A stretch of 64,000 bases of DNA from Cryobacterium sp. PH31-AA6 (GTDB lineage: Bacteria; Actinomycetota; Actinomycetes; Actinomycetales; Microbacteriaceae): positions 305,828 to 369,827 of the forward strand of contig NZ_JASISS010000001.1 of assembly GCF_030063195.1 (NCBI RefSeq). Direction: 5' to 3'. The translations under genes were made by a program, and so were the position numbers. This document shows, one piece after another, positions 17,163 through 25,904 of this stretch. The first letter of the stretch is position 1, and each line of letters opens with the position of its first letter. Below the pieces are notes generated by a model, which made no database searches, was not told the DNA's origin, and worked only from the letters and a program-made list of their open reading frames with translations.

Positions 17163-20100
17163 TCAGGGTTCGAGCAGGCCGCGGATGTCGTCGGCCGTGA
17201 GTGCGTCGCTGAACCCGGCGTCGCCGGCCAACCCGCCCCCGTCGAGCACCGAACCGGTGAGCGCCGCCTTGTGCTCCTTCAGCGCCATCACCTTCTCCTC
17301 GATCGTGTCCGTGGCGACCATCCGGTAGACCATCACGCTCTTCGTCTGCCCGATTCGGTGGCTGCGGTCGACGGCCTGTGTCTCGGTGGCGGGATTCCAC
17401 CACGGGTCGAGCAGGAAGACGTAGTCGGCCTCGGTGAGGTTGAGGCCAAACCCGCCCGCCTTCAGGCTGATCAGGAAGACGGGGGCGGTGCCCTGCTTGA
17501 ACCGGTCGATCACCGCCGAACGCTGCAGGGTCGACCCATCGAGGTAGCAGTAGGCGATGCCCGCGGCATCGAGCCTGGCCGCCGCCTTGCGAAGGAATGA
17601 GGTGAACTGGCTGAAGACCAGCGCCCGGTGCCCCTCGGCGACGACGTCCACCAGCTGCTCGAACAGGGCATCGAGTTTGCTCGACGGCACCCCGGCGTAC
17701 TTTTCGTCGACCAGGGAGGGATCCAGGCTGAGCATGCGCAGCAGGGTCAGCGACCGGAAGACGATGAACCGGTTCTGGTCCAGGTCTTCGATCAGGCCGA
17801 ACAGCTTCTGCCGTTCCCGCTGCAGGAAGGTGTCGTAGAGCCGGCGGTGCCGCGGGTTCAGCTCGATCTGGAGGGTCTGCTCCTGTTTGGGCGGCAGCTC
17901 GGTCGCGACGACGTCCTTGGTGCGGCGCAACATGAGTGGCCGGATCCGGCGGCGCAGCCGGGCGACCAGAGCGGGGTTGGTGCCGGCCTCGACCGGGCGA
18001 AGGTAGTCCTCGGCGAACCGGCGGGCGGAGGGGAAGAGCCCGGGGGCGACGATTGCGAACAGGGCCCAGAGTTCGAGCAGGTTGTTCTCCATCGGCGTGC
18101 CGGTGACGGCCAGCTTGAATGGGGTGTCCAGATTCCTGGCGCAGAGGTGCACCTTCGAGGCCCGGTTCTTGACGAACTGGGCCTCGTCGAGGATCAGCCC
18201 GGCCCAGCCCGCGGCCTGGTAGGCCGCGAAATCGAGTCGGAAGAGTGTGTACGAGGTCACGACGGCGTCGACGCCGGCCGCGGCATCCGCGATCGGCGTC
18301 CCACCCCCCGCCTCGGTCGCGGTGATACCGCGCACGGTCAGTCCCGGCGTGAACCGGGCGGCCTCGGCGAGCCAGTTCGAGACCACGGAGGTGGGCGCGA
18401 CAACCAGGAACGGTCGGCGGCCCGGCTCACGCGGCTGCGCGCTGGCGTGGGCGATCAGCGCGAGGGTCTGCAGGGTCTTGCCGAGCCCCATATCGTCGGC
18501 GAGGATGCCGCCGAGCCGGTGCTCCCAGAGGAAGGCCAGCCAGGCGAAACCGTGCAACTGGTAGGGGCGCAAGGTGGCCTGGAGCCCGGCGGGCAGCGCA
18601 ACGGACCCCGGTTCGGCGAGGGCGCCAGGGGTGGTGAGGGCGAGCAGCCCCGATACCGCGGATCGCCAGGCCACGGCCTGCACCGTCTCGTCGGCGAGGT
18701 CTTCGAACTCGGACCACAGGGCCGCCTGGTGACGGCTGATCCGCAGCCCGGTGTCCCACTCCTGCAGGGCGCGGGCCTCGTCGATGAGCTCGTGCAACCG
18801 CTCGAACACCGGCTGGCGCAATGAGAGGTAGCTGTTGTCGACGAGCAGCAGCATGGTCTTGCCCTTGGCCAGAGCTGTGAAGAGGGGACCGAACGGAACG
18901 CTCCGACCGTCTACCGTGACCAGGACGCCGAGGTCGAACCAGTCACGCTGGGTCGACTCGACCGTGGTGACGGTGAGGCCTGGCACCGCGGTCAGTTCGT
19001 GGTAGTCGGGCTGGTCGCCGACGATGTCGACGCGCACGCCCGGCACCTGGCGAAGCCTCGGCAGGGTCTGCCCGGCGAACTCGGCCGTGTCGATACCGTG
19101 CAGCACGCGGGGCGCCGGCCCCGGGTGCGGCTGGCCATTCTGGCCGAGCGCCTGTTCGGCGGCGGCGAGGATCGTCGACTCGGGGTCGGGACCGGGGGCG
19201 GGGCCGGGGGAGGGGGACGCGTTCCGAAGCGGACTCCGGATAACCGAGGAACCCTCCCGGTGGTCCCAGTGCCACTCGAGCTCGAGGACCTGTTTCGGTC
19301 GAAAGCGTGCGGTGAGCACGAGCACGGGCGGATCGGCCTCGGGAAAATGCACGGAGGCATCCGTGCTCGTCACGGGAACGGAGTGCCGCAGCACTGGATA
19401 GAACTCGTTCAGGAACTCGGCCAGGTCGGACTCCGGCACATCGACCGTGCCGGGCTGGCCGAGAAGCCGGAGCTGTTCGGCGCTGAGTGCACCGTCCGTC
19501 GGGGCGAGCGTGACCCCCGGCCGGTCGCCGAGCGCCCAGGCGTAGACGCCGTGGCTGCCGATATTCCCCGCATGCTCGGCGGGGAAGGCCTCACCGTCGA
19601 TCCGGAGCCGGGTGGCCAGGCGCAGGCCCGTGTCGACGCCGTCGGTGCTCGCGTCCAGGCCGAGGGTGGCGGCGCGGCCCAGAGCGACGCCGGCATCCTT
19701 CTTGTTGCCGACCAGGCGCAGGCCGATCCGTGCGGCCTCGTCGAATAGGTTCCAGAGCAGGGGGCTGGTGAAGTCGTCGAGGTAGAGCCAGTCGGCCTCC
19801 TGGCTGGTGTAGACGCCGCGCACGGCCCGGTGCAGGGCGAGCAGCTGGCTGAGCCAACGGTGGTGCTCCGGGTTGAGGTTCAGCCGGTTGAGGTGGAATC
19901 CGAGCTGGTTCCAGGCCACGTTGGTGCGCACCCAGCTGCCGTGTGCGCTGAGGATGACCGGGCGAACCCCGAGCCGGAACTGGCCGTGGCCGGGGTGCAC
20001 CGTCGTGACCGTGCGGGCCGTCGGCCCACGCCAGCGCTCATTCGTGCGCGGGGTTTGCTCGCGCAATTCGAACTGCAGGCCCATCGACACGGGCACTGTG

Positions 20101-20204
20101 GTGCCGGCTGCGGGATGCCCGGCCGCCTCGGCAGCCGGGCCGGCCGGCGGTCCGGCGAGGCGTTTCCAGTCGGGGGATGCCGCTGGAGGCCCGGAGCGCG
20201 ACAT
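17163..20204 (-). CDS. SNF2-family DEAD/DEAH ATP-dependent helicase
   Basis: A 1013-residue Swi2/Snf2-type ATPase. The two RecA lobes occupy roughly residues 540-1000: GGILADDMGLGKTLQTL (Walker A, near 571), DEAQ (near 671), TGTPMEN, FSQFTSFL, and motif VI DRSHRIGQ (near 950). The ~530-residue N-terminal part is less conserved and probably contains the accessory domain seen in bacterial HepA/YqhH-type proteins. It likely translocates on duplex DNA or remodels protein-DNA complexes. ATG at 20204 follows GGAG closely; no better start was found. The gene is convergent with the flavodoxin-like gene. Confidence 0.9.
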   Translation of the reverse strand: MSRSGPPAASPDWKRLAGPPAGPAAEAAGHPAAGTTVPVSMGLQFELREQTPRTNERWRGPTARTVTTVHPGHGQFRLGVRPVILSAHGSWVRTNVAWNQLGFHLNRLNLNPEHHRWLSQLLALHRAVRGVYTSQEADWLYLDDFTSPLLWNLFDEAARIGLRLVGNKKDAGVALGRAATLGLDASTDGVDTGLRLATRLRIDGEAFPAEHAGNIGSHGVYAWALGDRPGVTLAPTDGALSAEQLRLLGQPGTVDVPESDLAEFLNEFYPVLRHSVPVTSTDASVHFPEADPPVLVLTARFRPKQVLELEWHWDHREGSSVIRSPLRNASPSPGPAPGPDPESTILAAAEQALGQNGQPHPGPAPRVLHGIDTAEFAGQTLPRLRQVPGVRVDIVGDQPDYHELTAVPGLTVTTVESTQRDWFDLGVLVTVDGRSVPFGPLFTALAKGKTMLLLVDNSYLSLRQPVFERLHELIDEARALQEWDTGLRISRHQAALWSEFEDLADETVQAVAWRSAVSGLLALTTPGALAEPGSVALPAGLQATLRPYQLHGFAWLAFLWEHRLGGILADDMGLGKTLQTLALIAHASAQPREPGRRPFLVVAPTSVVSNWLAEAARFTPGLTVRGITATEAGGGTPIADAAAGVDAVVTSYTLFRLDFAAYQAAGWAGLILDEAQFVKNRASKVHLCARNLDTPFKLAVTGTPMENNLLELWALFAIVAPGLFPSARRFAEDYLRPVEAGTNPALVARLRRRIRPLMLRRTKDVVATELPPKQEQTLQIELNPRHRRLYDTFLQRERQKLFGLIEDLDQNRFIVFRSLTLLRMLSLDPSLVDEKYAGVPSSKLDALFEQLVDVVAEGHRALVFSQFTSFLRKAAARLDAAGIAYCYLDGSTLQRSAVIDRFKQGTAPVFLISLKAGGFGLNLTEADYVFLLDPWWNPATETQAVDRSHRIGQTKSVMVYRMVATDTIEEKVMALKEHKAALTGSVLDGGGLAGDAGFSDALTADDIRGLLEP

Positions 20205-20216
20205 GGCTCCATGTTC

Positions 20217-22346
20217 TCACGCGGGGTGCTGCTCGCGCGCGCCGGCCGCGTCGATCAGCCAGGCGAAGTCGAACGCTCGCTCGTGCCAGGCCGCGTAACG
20301 TCCGGACACCCCGCCGTGGCCGGCCGACATCTCGGTCTTGAGCAGGGCATCCGCCCCGACCTCGCGCAGCCGGGCCACCCATTTGGCCGGTTCGACGTAG
20401 AGCACCCGGGTGTCGTTCAGGCTGGTCACGGCGAGGATGCGCGGGTAGTGCGTTTCACGCACGTTCTCCAGCGGGGAGTACCCCTTCAGGTACGCGTAAA
20501 CCTCCGGGTCGTGCAGCGGGTCGCCCCACTCATCCCACTCGATCACCGTGAGCGGGAGCGACGGGTCGAGGATCGAGGTGAGCGGATCGACGAAGGGCAC
20601 GGCGGCGTGGATGCCGGCGAACAGCTCGGGCGCGAGGTTCGCGACCGCGCCCATCAACAGCCCGCCGGCGCTGCCGCCGTCGGCGACGAGCCGGTCCGGT
20701 GACGAGTAGCCCTGGTCGATCAGGTGCCTGGCGCAGTCGATGAAATCCGTGAAGCTATTGCGCTTGTGCAGCTTCTTTCCCGCGTCATACCAGGTGCGGC
20801 CCAGCTCACCGCCGCCTCGCACATGGGCGATCGCGAAGACCATGCCTCGGTCGAGCAGGCTCAGCCGCGGGATGCTGAAGCCCGGGTCGATGCTGTGTTC
20901 GTAGGCTCCGTAGCCGTAGAGCACGGTCGGTGCCGGCACCCCGGGGGTGACCAGATCGCGCCGGTAGACCAGGGAGATCGGAACCCGGGTGCCGTCACCG
21001 GCCACCGCCCACTCGCGGCGCTGTTCGAACAGGCTCGCGTCGAAGGTGCCCAGCACCGGCTGCTGCTTGAGCAGGCGGCGCTCGCCGGTGGCGACGACGT
21101 GGTCGAACACGGTCGACGGGGTGACCAGGCTCGTGTAACCGAGCCGCACGGTGGGCTGGTCCCACTCCGGGTTGGCGCCGGTGCCCACGGTGAAGAGCGG
21201 CTCGTCGAAGGAAAGCTCCGTGAAATCGAGTTCGTTCGTGCCCGCTCCGGTGCGGGCGACGGCGACGCGGGTGAGCCCGTCCCTGCGGTACTCGGCGGTG
21301 ACGAAGTCGCGGAAGGCGTCGACGCCCTCCAACCGCACGGCTTCGTTGTGCGGCAGCAGCATCCGCTGCTCGCCCTCGGGGTCGGCCGCGGCAACACTGA
21401 CCAGCTCGAAGTTGACCGCGTGGTCGTTGTGCACGATCAGCAGGCGGTCTTCGCCATTGATCACGGCGTGGTCAACGTCGTATTCGACTTCGTCGCGGCG
21501 CGGCCAGACCAGGGCGAACTCGCCGGTCGGGTCGTCTGCGTCGAGCAGGCGGGTTTCGGTGGTCACGCTCGACCCGGCCTCGATCAGCAGGTATTTGCGG
21601 CTGCGGGTGACGCCGACGCCCACCCAGAACCGTTCGTCGGGTTCATGGAACACCTCGCTGTCGACGGTTGCCGCCCCGCCGACCTCGTGCCGCCAGACGG
21701 TGTCGGGCCGCCAGGCGTCGTCGACGGTGGTGTAGAAAAGGAAGCGGCCGCTCGGGTCGAACAGGGCGCCCTCCGCCGTGTCCTCGATCACGTCGGGCAG
21801 GTTCTGCCCCGTCGCCAGGTCGCGCACCCGGATTGTGTACCGCTCGTCGCCCTCCGTATCGGCCGCGTAGAGCAGGCGGGTGCCGTCAGCGCTGACATCG
21901 AAGCTCCCGAGCGAGTAGAACTCGTGCCCGGCCGCCTCGACGTTATCGTCGAGCAGCAGTTGCTCGCCGGGGAGGCCCACCGGTGCCTGCTCGCTCGCCG
22001 GTGCAATCACCGGGGGTGCCCAGTCGTCCGGCCCCGAGATCGGCGCCCGGCAGTGGATGCCGTACTCCTGCCCCTCGACCGTGCGGGTGTAGTACCACCA
22101 TCGGCCCTCACGCACCGGAACACTGAGGTCAGTCTCCTGGGTGCGGCCCGTGAACTCCTCGAAGAGCTGCTCCCGCAGCAGCCCGAGGTGAGCGGTGCGG
22201 GCATCCGTGTAGGCGTTTTCGGCCGCGAGGTGGGCGAGGACCTCCGGGTTGTCCTTGTCGCGCAGCCACTCGTAGTCGTCGATGTACACGTCGTCGTGGT
22301 GCACGCGCCGGGTCGGCTTCTTCGCGGCGAGAGGGGGAATCGTCAT
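20217..22346 (-). CDS. ptrB: Oligopeptidase B / S9 prolyl-oligopeptidase family peptidase
   Basis: A 709-residue cytoplasmic serine peptidase of family S9A. The C-terminal alpha/beta-hydrolase domain contains DGGSAGGLLMGA (nucleophile Ser), SLNDTRV (Asp) and SAGHGG (His); the preceding region has the repeat pattern of a seven-blade propeller. An N-terminal PTRRVHHDDVYIDDYEWLRD segment matches oligopeptidase B, which cleaves short peptides after Arg/Lys. Length fits the family (~690-710). The ATG at 22346 lies six bases after a TAGGCT -10 box, so the mRNA is probably leaderless. It ends 13 bases before the start of the SNF2 gene on the same strand. Confidence 0.9.
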   Translation of the reverse strand: MTIPPLAAKKPTRRVHHDDVYIDDYEWLRDKDNPEVLAHLAAENAYTDARTAHLGLLREQLFEEFTGRTQETDLSVPVREGRWWYYTRTVEGQEYGIHCRAPISGPDDWAPPVIAPASEQAPVGLPGEQLLLDDNVEAAGHEFYSLGSFDVSADGTRLLYAADTEGDERYTIRVRDLATGQNLPDVIEDTAEGALFDPSGRFLFYTTVDDAWRPDTVWRHEVGGAATVDSEVFHEPDERFWVGVGVTRSRKYLLIEAGSSVTTETRLLDADDPTGEFALVWPRRDEVEYDVDHAVINGEDRLLIVHNDHAVNFELVSVAAADPEGEQRMLLPHNEAVRLEGVDAFRDFVTAEYRRDGLTRVAVARTGAGTNELDFTELSFDEPLFTVGTGANPEWDQPTVRLGYTSLVTPSTVFDHVVATGERRLLKQQPVLGTFDASLFEQRREWAVAGDGTRVPISLVYRRDLVTPGVPAPTVLYGYGAYEHSIDPGFSIPRLSLLDRGMVFAIAHVRGGGELGRTWYDAGKKLHKRNSFTDFIDCARHLIDQGYSSPDRLVADGGSAGGLLMGAVANLAPELFAGIHAAVPFVDPLTSILDPSLPLTVIEWDEWGDPLHDPEVYAYLKGYSPLENVRETHYPRILAVTSLNDTRVLYVEPAKWVARLREVGADALLKTEMSAGHGGVSGRYAAWHERAFDFAWLIDAAGAREQHPA

Positions 22347-22352
22347 CCGTCC

Positions 22353-22358
22353 AGCCTA
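22353..22358 (-). promoter_or_regulatory. Leaderless -10 box of oligopeptidase gene
   Basis: TAGGCT on the minus strand, six bases before the ATG at 22346. This matches the TANNNT pattern of actinobacterial leaderless promoters. Confidence 0.55.
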
Positions 22359-22450
22359 GTTTGGCGCGCACCGGCAGGGCCCCCGGCCATGGTGCGAGAG
22401 AATCGAATGGTGACCGGAGCCGACAATCGCGGCCCCGGGGAAGGACACCC

Positions 22451-23158
22451 ATGACGAACACCCCGACCGACCTGACCGCACCTCGAGAGTCTCCCGACAC
22501 CTCGAATACCCTCCTCGGCCGGGTGTTCGAGGCCGTGCTCTTCGACATGGACGGCACCCTCGTCGACTCGACGGACGCCGTCAGTCGGTCGTGGCGGCGC
22601 TGGGCGGACGAGGCCGGTCTGGGGGAGTCCTTCCGCGGCGCAGAGCACGGGGTGCCGGCCAGGCAGATGATCGCGACGCTGGTGCCCGCCGATCAGGTCG
22701 ATCAGGCCGTCGCGCGGGTGACCGCGCTCGAGCTGGCGGACACCAGTGACATCACGGTTCTCCCGGGAGCCGCGGAACTGCTCACGAGCATCCCGGAGCA
22801 CCGGCGGGCGATCGTCACCTCCTGCACGCGCACTCTGTGCCTGCTGCGCCTGACCTCGTCGGGTTTCCCGATCCCGGCGACGGTCGTGACCATCGAGGAC
22901 ACCGATCGGGGCAAGCCGTTCCCCGAGCCGTTCCTCGAGGCTGCCAAGCGCCTCGGCGTCGACCCGGCACGCTGCCTGGTCGTCGAAGACGCCCCGGCCG
23001 GCCTGGAGGCGGCTCGTGCCGCCGGATGCGCGACCATCGGCGTCGAGGGCACCCATGCGGCGGCCGACCTGGTTGCCGACCTCGTGGTGCCGAGCCTGGA
23101 CCGGCTCCGCATCGCGGTGCAGGACGACGGCGTCAGCTTCGAGCTGCTGCCGGCTTAG
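22451..23158 (+). CDS. HAD-family phosphatase (subfamily IA)
   Basis: A 235-residue haloacid-dehalogenase hydrolase. Motif I is FDMDGTLVDST (nucleophile Asp and acid/base Asp), motif II IVTSCT, motif III the lysine in RGKPFPEPF, and motif IV VVEDAPAG. This set is typical of sugar-phosphate phosphatases and beta-phosphoglucomutase-like proteins; the DST after motif I and lack of mutase-specific residues favour a phosphatase. The exact substrate is unknown. ATG at 22451 follows GGGGAAGGA at a normal distance and was preferred over the open frame to 22361. It is divergent from the oligopeptidase gene. Confidence 0.85.
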   Translation: MTNTPTDLTAPRESPDTSNTLLGRVFEAVLFDMDGTLVDSTDAVSRSWRRWADEAGLGESFRGAEHGVPARQMIATLVPADQVDQAVARVTALELADTSDITVLPGAAELLTSIPEHRRAIVTSCTRTLCLLRLTSSGFPIPATVVTIEDTDRGKPFPEPFLEAAKRLGVDPARCLVVEDAPAGLEAARAAGCATIGVEGTHAAADLVADLVVPSLDRLRIAVQDDGVSFELLPA

Positions 23159-23183
23159 CGCCGGCGTCAGCGCGGCGGGGGAC

Positions 23184-23570
23184 TCAGCTCTGGTAGATCT
23201 CCAACGGGAGGCCATCGGGGTCACGGAAGAAGAACATGGCCTTTCCGTTGTTCGGGTCAACCCGGAGTTCTTCGCACTCGACCCCCTTCGCCTCCAGCTC
23301 GGCGTGCGCCGACGGAACGTCGTCGACCTCGAAGGCCAGATGGCGCAGGCCGAGCGCCTCGGGGCCGCTCCGTCTGGGCGGGGTGTCCGGGAACGAGAAC
23401 AGCTCGATCAGGTAGTGCCCGTTCAGCGCGAGCTTGCCCATCCACGAGTCCCGTTCGGCCCGGAAATACTCGGCCTCGAGGGTGGCGCCGAGCACGTCCT
23501 GATAGAACCGCTTGGACACTTCATAGTCGCTGGCAATGATGGCGATGTGGTGCACTCCGTTTATGCGCAT
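23184..23570 (-). CDS. VOC-family (glyoxalase I-like) protein
   Basis: A 128-residue vicinal-oxygen-chelate protein. It starts MRINGVHHIAIIASDYEVS, a typical first beta strand with metal-ligand His, and ends with FFFRDPDGLPLEIYQ, the common C-terminal strand and ligand Glu. It resembles the small YaeR/GloA2 group, whose function is not firmly known. The frame continues to 23747, but the conserved domain starts at ATG 23570. It is divergent from the LCP gene and convergent with the HAD phosphatase. Confidence 0.85.
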   Translation of the reverse strand: MRINGVHHIAIIASDYEVSKRFYQDVLGATLEAEYFRAERDSWMGKLALNGHYLIELFSFPDTPPRRSGPEALGLRHLAFEVDDVPSAHAELEAKGVECEELRVDPNNGKAMFFFRDPDGLPLEIYQS

Positions 23571-23668
23571 CCCGGCAGTTTCGCACGTGCCGGGGTCCCA
23601 TTCTGTGAGGCATCCCCAGCAATCCTCAGGTCTCGCACGGACACGGACTATATGGTGGATCTTTGATT

Positions 23669-23675
23669 CTAAAAT
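23669..23675 (+). promoter_or_regulatory. Candidate -10 region of LCP gene
   Basis: An A/T-rich TAAAAT hexamer lies in an otherwise GC-rich region, about 11 bases before the GTG start and directly upstream of AGGGAG. A convincing -35 was not found. Confidence 0.35.
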
Positions 23676-23685
23676 AGGGAGTTTT

Positions 23686-24990
23686 GTGGTTAATCGGGTG
23701 CAGCAGCCGACCGGGCGCGGAGACGCTCGTCGCCAGGCCAAAGCCACCGGTCTCGTGCGTCACCAGCGCCATTCCCGGTGGCGCCAGTTCTGGGCGCCCT
23801 CGCTCAAGGTCGTCGCGATCGCGCTGGCCGTGGCCCTGGTGAGTGGGGCATCCGTCGCCGCGATCGCCGTGAGCCAGTTCGCCACCAAGGTCGCCGCGAA
23901 CTCGGTGGACATCTCCAATGGCAAGAAGCCCGCGAAGGCCCCGGCCGCCACCTCCTTCGACGGGGGCTTCAACGTTCTGGTCGTCGGTGTGGACAATTCC
24001 ACCGCCCAGGGCGAGTCCTACGGTGAGCGGGACGCGACCCTCAATGACGTCAACATCCTCCTGCACGTCTCCGCCGACCACAAGAGCGCCGCTGTGGTCA
24101 GCATTCCGCGTGACCTGGTCATCGCCCAGCCGGAGTGCACCGATCCGGCCACCGGCAATGTCGCATCCGCGGTGAGTGCTGAGGCGGTCAACGGTGCCTA
24201 TGGGCGAGGGGGACTGGGCTGCGTCGTCTCGACGGTCGCCGAGCTCACCGGTCTGGACATTCCCTACGCCGGGTTGATCTCCTTCTCGGGAACCGTGGCG
24301 ATGGCGGATGCCGTCGGCGGAGTCCCGATCTGCCTCAACGCCGCCATCGACGACCCCTATTCCGGCCTCAACCTGCCCGCAGGCACCAGCGTGGTCTCCG
24401 GCCAGACGGCACTGTCCTACCTGCGCAGTCGCCACGGCGTGGGTGACGGCAGCGACCTCTCCCGAATCTCCTCGCAGCAGGCCTACATGTCCTCGCTGAT
24501 GCGGGTGATGAAGAGCAACTCGACGCTCACCGACGTGTCCAAGCTGACCGGCCTGGCCAACGCCGCCGGCACGAACCTCAAGCTGTCGACCTCCCTGGCG
24601 AACATTCCGACCATGGTGAGCATGGCGCTGGCCCTCAAGGACATCGACCTGGCCAAGCTCGTCTTTGTGCAATACCCGGCGGTGGACGACCCCGACGACG
24701 CGGCCAAGCTCGTGCCGTCCGAGACGCTCGCCACGGAGCTGTTCACCAGGCTCAAGACCGACCAGCCGTTCACCCTCGACGACAAGTCCCTCGGCAGCGG
24801 CGCCCAGGCCGACCCGGCCGCCCCCGCAGCCCCCGACCCGGCGGCCACACCGGACCCCGCCGCGCCGGTCGACCCCGCCGCGCCGGTCGACCCCGCCGCG
24901 ACGCCGGACCCGACGGCGCAGGAGACCATCGCCGGCCTGCGCGGCCAGACCGCCGATCAGCAGACCTGTTCGATCGCCTACGACTACTGA
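23686..24990 (+). CDS. LCP-family (LytR-CpsA-Psr) cell-wall glycopolymer ligase
   Basis: A 434-residue membrane-anchored protein: a basic cytoplasmic N-terminus, one transmembrane helix (VVAIALAVALVSGASVAAIAV, near residue 45), then the LCP domain. Recognisable LCP elements are FNVLVVGVD, SIPRDL, and SYLRSRHGVGDGSDLSRISSQQ with the conserved Arg/Asp/Arg that bind the polyprenyl-pyrophosphate substrate. These proteins attach secondary polymers to peptidoglycan outside the cell. The C-terminus (from ~residue 375) is a low-complexity DPAA(P/T)-rich tail encoded by near-perfect short repeats. GTG at 23686 has GGGAG four bases upstream. Confidence 0.88.
   Translation: MVNRVQQPTGRGDARRQAKATGLVRHQRHSRWRQFWAPSLKVVAIALAVALVSGASVAAIAVSQFATKVAANSVDISNGKKPAKAPAATSFDGGFNVLVVGVDNSTAQGESYGERDATLNDVNILLHVSADHKSAAVVSIPRDLVIAQPECTDPATGNVASAVSAEAVNGAYGRGGLGCVVSTVAELTGLDIPYAGLISFSGTVAMADAVGGVPICLNAAIDDPYSGLNLPAGTSVVSGQTALSYLRSRHGVGDGSDLSRISSQQAYMSSLMRVMKSNSTLTDVSKLTGLANAAGTNLKLSTSLANIPTMVSMALALKDIDLAKLVFVQYPAVDDPDDAAKLVPSETLATELFTRLKTDQPFTLDDKSLGSGAQADPAAPAAPDPAATPDPAAPVDPAAPVDPAATPDPTAQETIAGLRGQTADQQTCSIAYDY
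24820..24905 (+). repeat. Short tandem repeats encoding the Pro/Ala/Asp tail of the LCP protein
   Basis: Units such as CCGGTCGACCCCGCCGCG recur in direct succession and encode DPAAPV-like steps. Copy number may vary between strains. Confidence 0.6.
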
Positions 24991-25008
24991 TCCACCTGCG
25001 CGGCTGAG

Positions 25009-25034
25009 GCCGGGCCAGGGTCCGGCGCGCCCTT
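25009..25034 (+). terminator. Candidate terminator after LCP gene
   Basis: GCCGGGCC and GGTCCGGC can form a 7-bp stem with one G-U pair, followed within a few bases by CCCTTTTCC. It lies 18 bases after the LCP stop codon. Confidence 0.5.
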
Positions 25035-25059
25035 TTCCTGAACCGCATCCGGTGCTATC

Positions 25060-25082
25060 GTCAACTAGCTAAGCTAATTGAC
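25060..25082 (+). promoter_or_regulatory. Palindromic operator upstream of the TspO-like/exporter operon
   Basis: GTCAA and TTGAC flank CTAGCTAAGCTAA, with an inner TAGCT/AGCTA dyad, giving a 23-base imperfect palindrome 15 bases before the start codon. A possible extended -10 (TGCTATCGT) ends at its left edge, so a bound repressor would block transcription start. Such AT-rich dyads are typical of MarR or TetR sites controlling drug exporters; no regulator gene is adjacent. Confidence 0.5.
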
Positions 25083-25097
25083 TATCAGGAGGATGAG

Positions 25098-25904
25098 ATG
25101 AAGCAGGGCAATGACCTTCTCCGCCAGGGGATCGTGCTGGCCAGTGCGATCCTGGCCATTATCGGCTCCTTCATCGGGTCCGGTGCGGCCGGCGGAACAC
25201 CGATCCAGAACGCCTCCGGCGGTGCGCTCTCCGCCGACGCGACCCCGATCGCACCCGCGGTGCCGGCCTTCGGCATCTGGACCCCGATCTACATCGGGCT
25301 GATCGTCTATGCGATCTGGCAGTTTCTTCCCGCGCAGAAGACGGATCCCCGCCAGCGGCGCCTCGGTTACCCCGTGGCCGGGTCGCTCATCCTCAACGCC
25401 GCCTGGATCCTCAGCGTGCAGTTCGACCAGCTCTGGTTGAGCGTGCCGGTGATCGTGCTCCTGCTCGCCGTGCTCGTGATCGCCTTCCGGATCACCCTGG
25501 TCTCCCGGCCGAAAAACCTGGTGGAAACAATCGTCGCCGACGGCACGATCGGCCTCTACCTCGGCTGGGTCTGCGTCGCCACCGCCGCGAACGTGACCGC
25601 GGCACTGGTCGCGGCCGGCTTCGCCGGTTTCGGCGTCTCGGCCGATCTGTGGGCGGTGGGTGTGGTCGCCGTCGCCGGACTGGTCGGTGTACTGATTGCC
25701 GTCGCCGGCCGGGGGCGGCTGGCGCCCGCGGCAGCCCTGTCCTGGGGGCTGGCCTGGCTGGCCGTCGCGAGGCTCACCGGCAGCCCGCTCTCCACCCCCA
25801 CCGCAGTCGCCGCCCTCGCCGCCGTCGCGGTGATCGTCGTGCTCACCCTGTCCCTCCGGCTGCGGAGTACGACGTCCGTCGCACCGCGGTTGGTCGCGGC
25901 ATGA
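25098..25904 (+). CDS. TspO-like (tryptophan-rich sensory) membrane protein
   Basis: A 268-residue integral membrane protein with about seven to eight hydrophobic segments. The first half has the TspO/MBR pattern (PAFGIWTPIYIGLIVYAIWQ, then LGYPVAGSLILNAAWIL), though the family is usually ~160 residues; the second half adds three or four helices. Relatives bind porphyrins or are linked to stress responses; the role here is unknown. ATG at 25098 follows AGGAGGATGAG. Its stop overlaps the start of the MFS exporter (ATGA), so the two are produced together behind the palindromic operator. Confidence 0.55.
   Translation: MKQGNDLLRQGIVLASAILAIIGSFIGSGAAGGTPIQNASGGALSADATPIAPAVPAFGIWTPIYIGLIVYAIWQFLPAQKTDPRQRRLGYPVAGSLILNAAWILSVQFDQLWLSVPVIVLLLAVLVIAFRITLVSRPKNLVETIVADGTIGLYLGWVCVATAANVTAALVAAGFAGFGVSADLWAVGVVAVAGLVGVLIAVAGRGRLAPAAALSWGLAWLAVARLTGSPLSTPTAVAALAAVAVIVVLTLSLRLRSTTSVAPRLVAA

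Noticed and set aside
22451..23158. HAD gene as beta-phosphoglucomutase partner of GH65
   Set aside because: It lies 31 kb from the GH65 gene and lacks clear mutase-specific features.
24820..24905. CRISPR-like short repeats in the LCP gene
   Set aside because: Units are adjacent without unique spacers and stay in frame, encoding a Pro/Ala/Asp tail.
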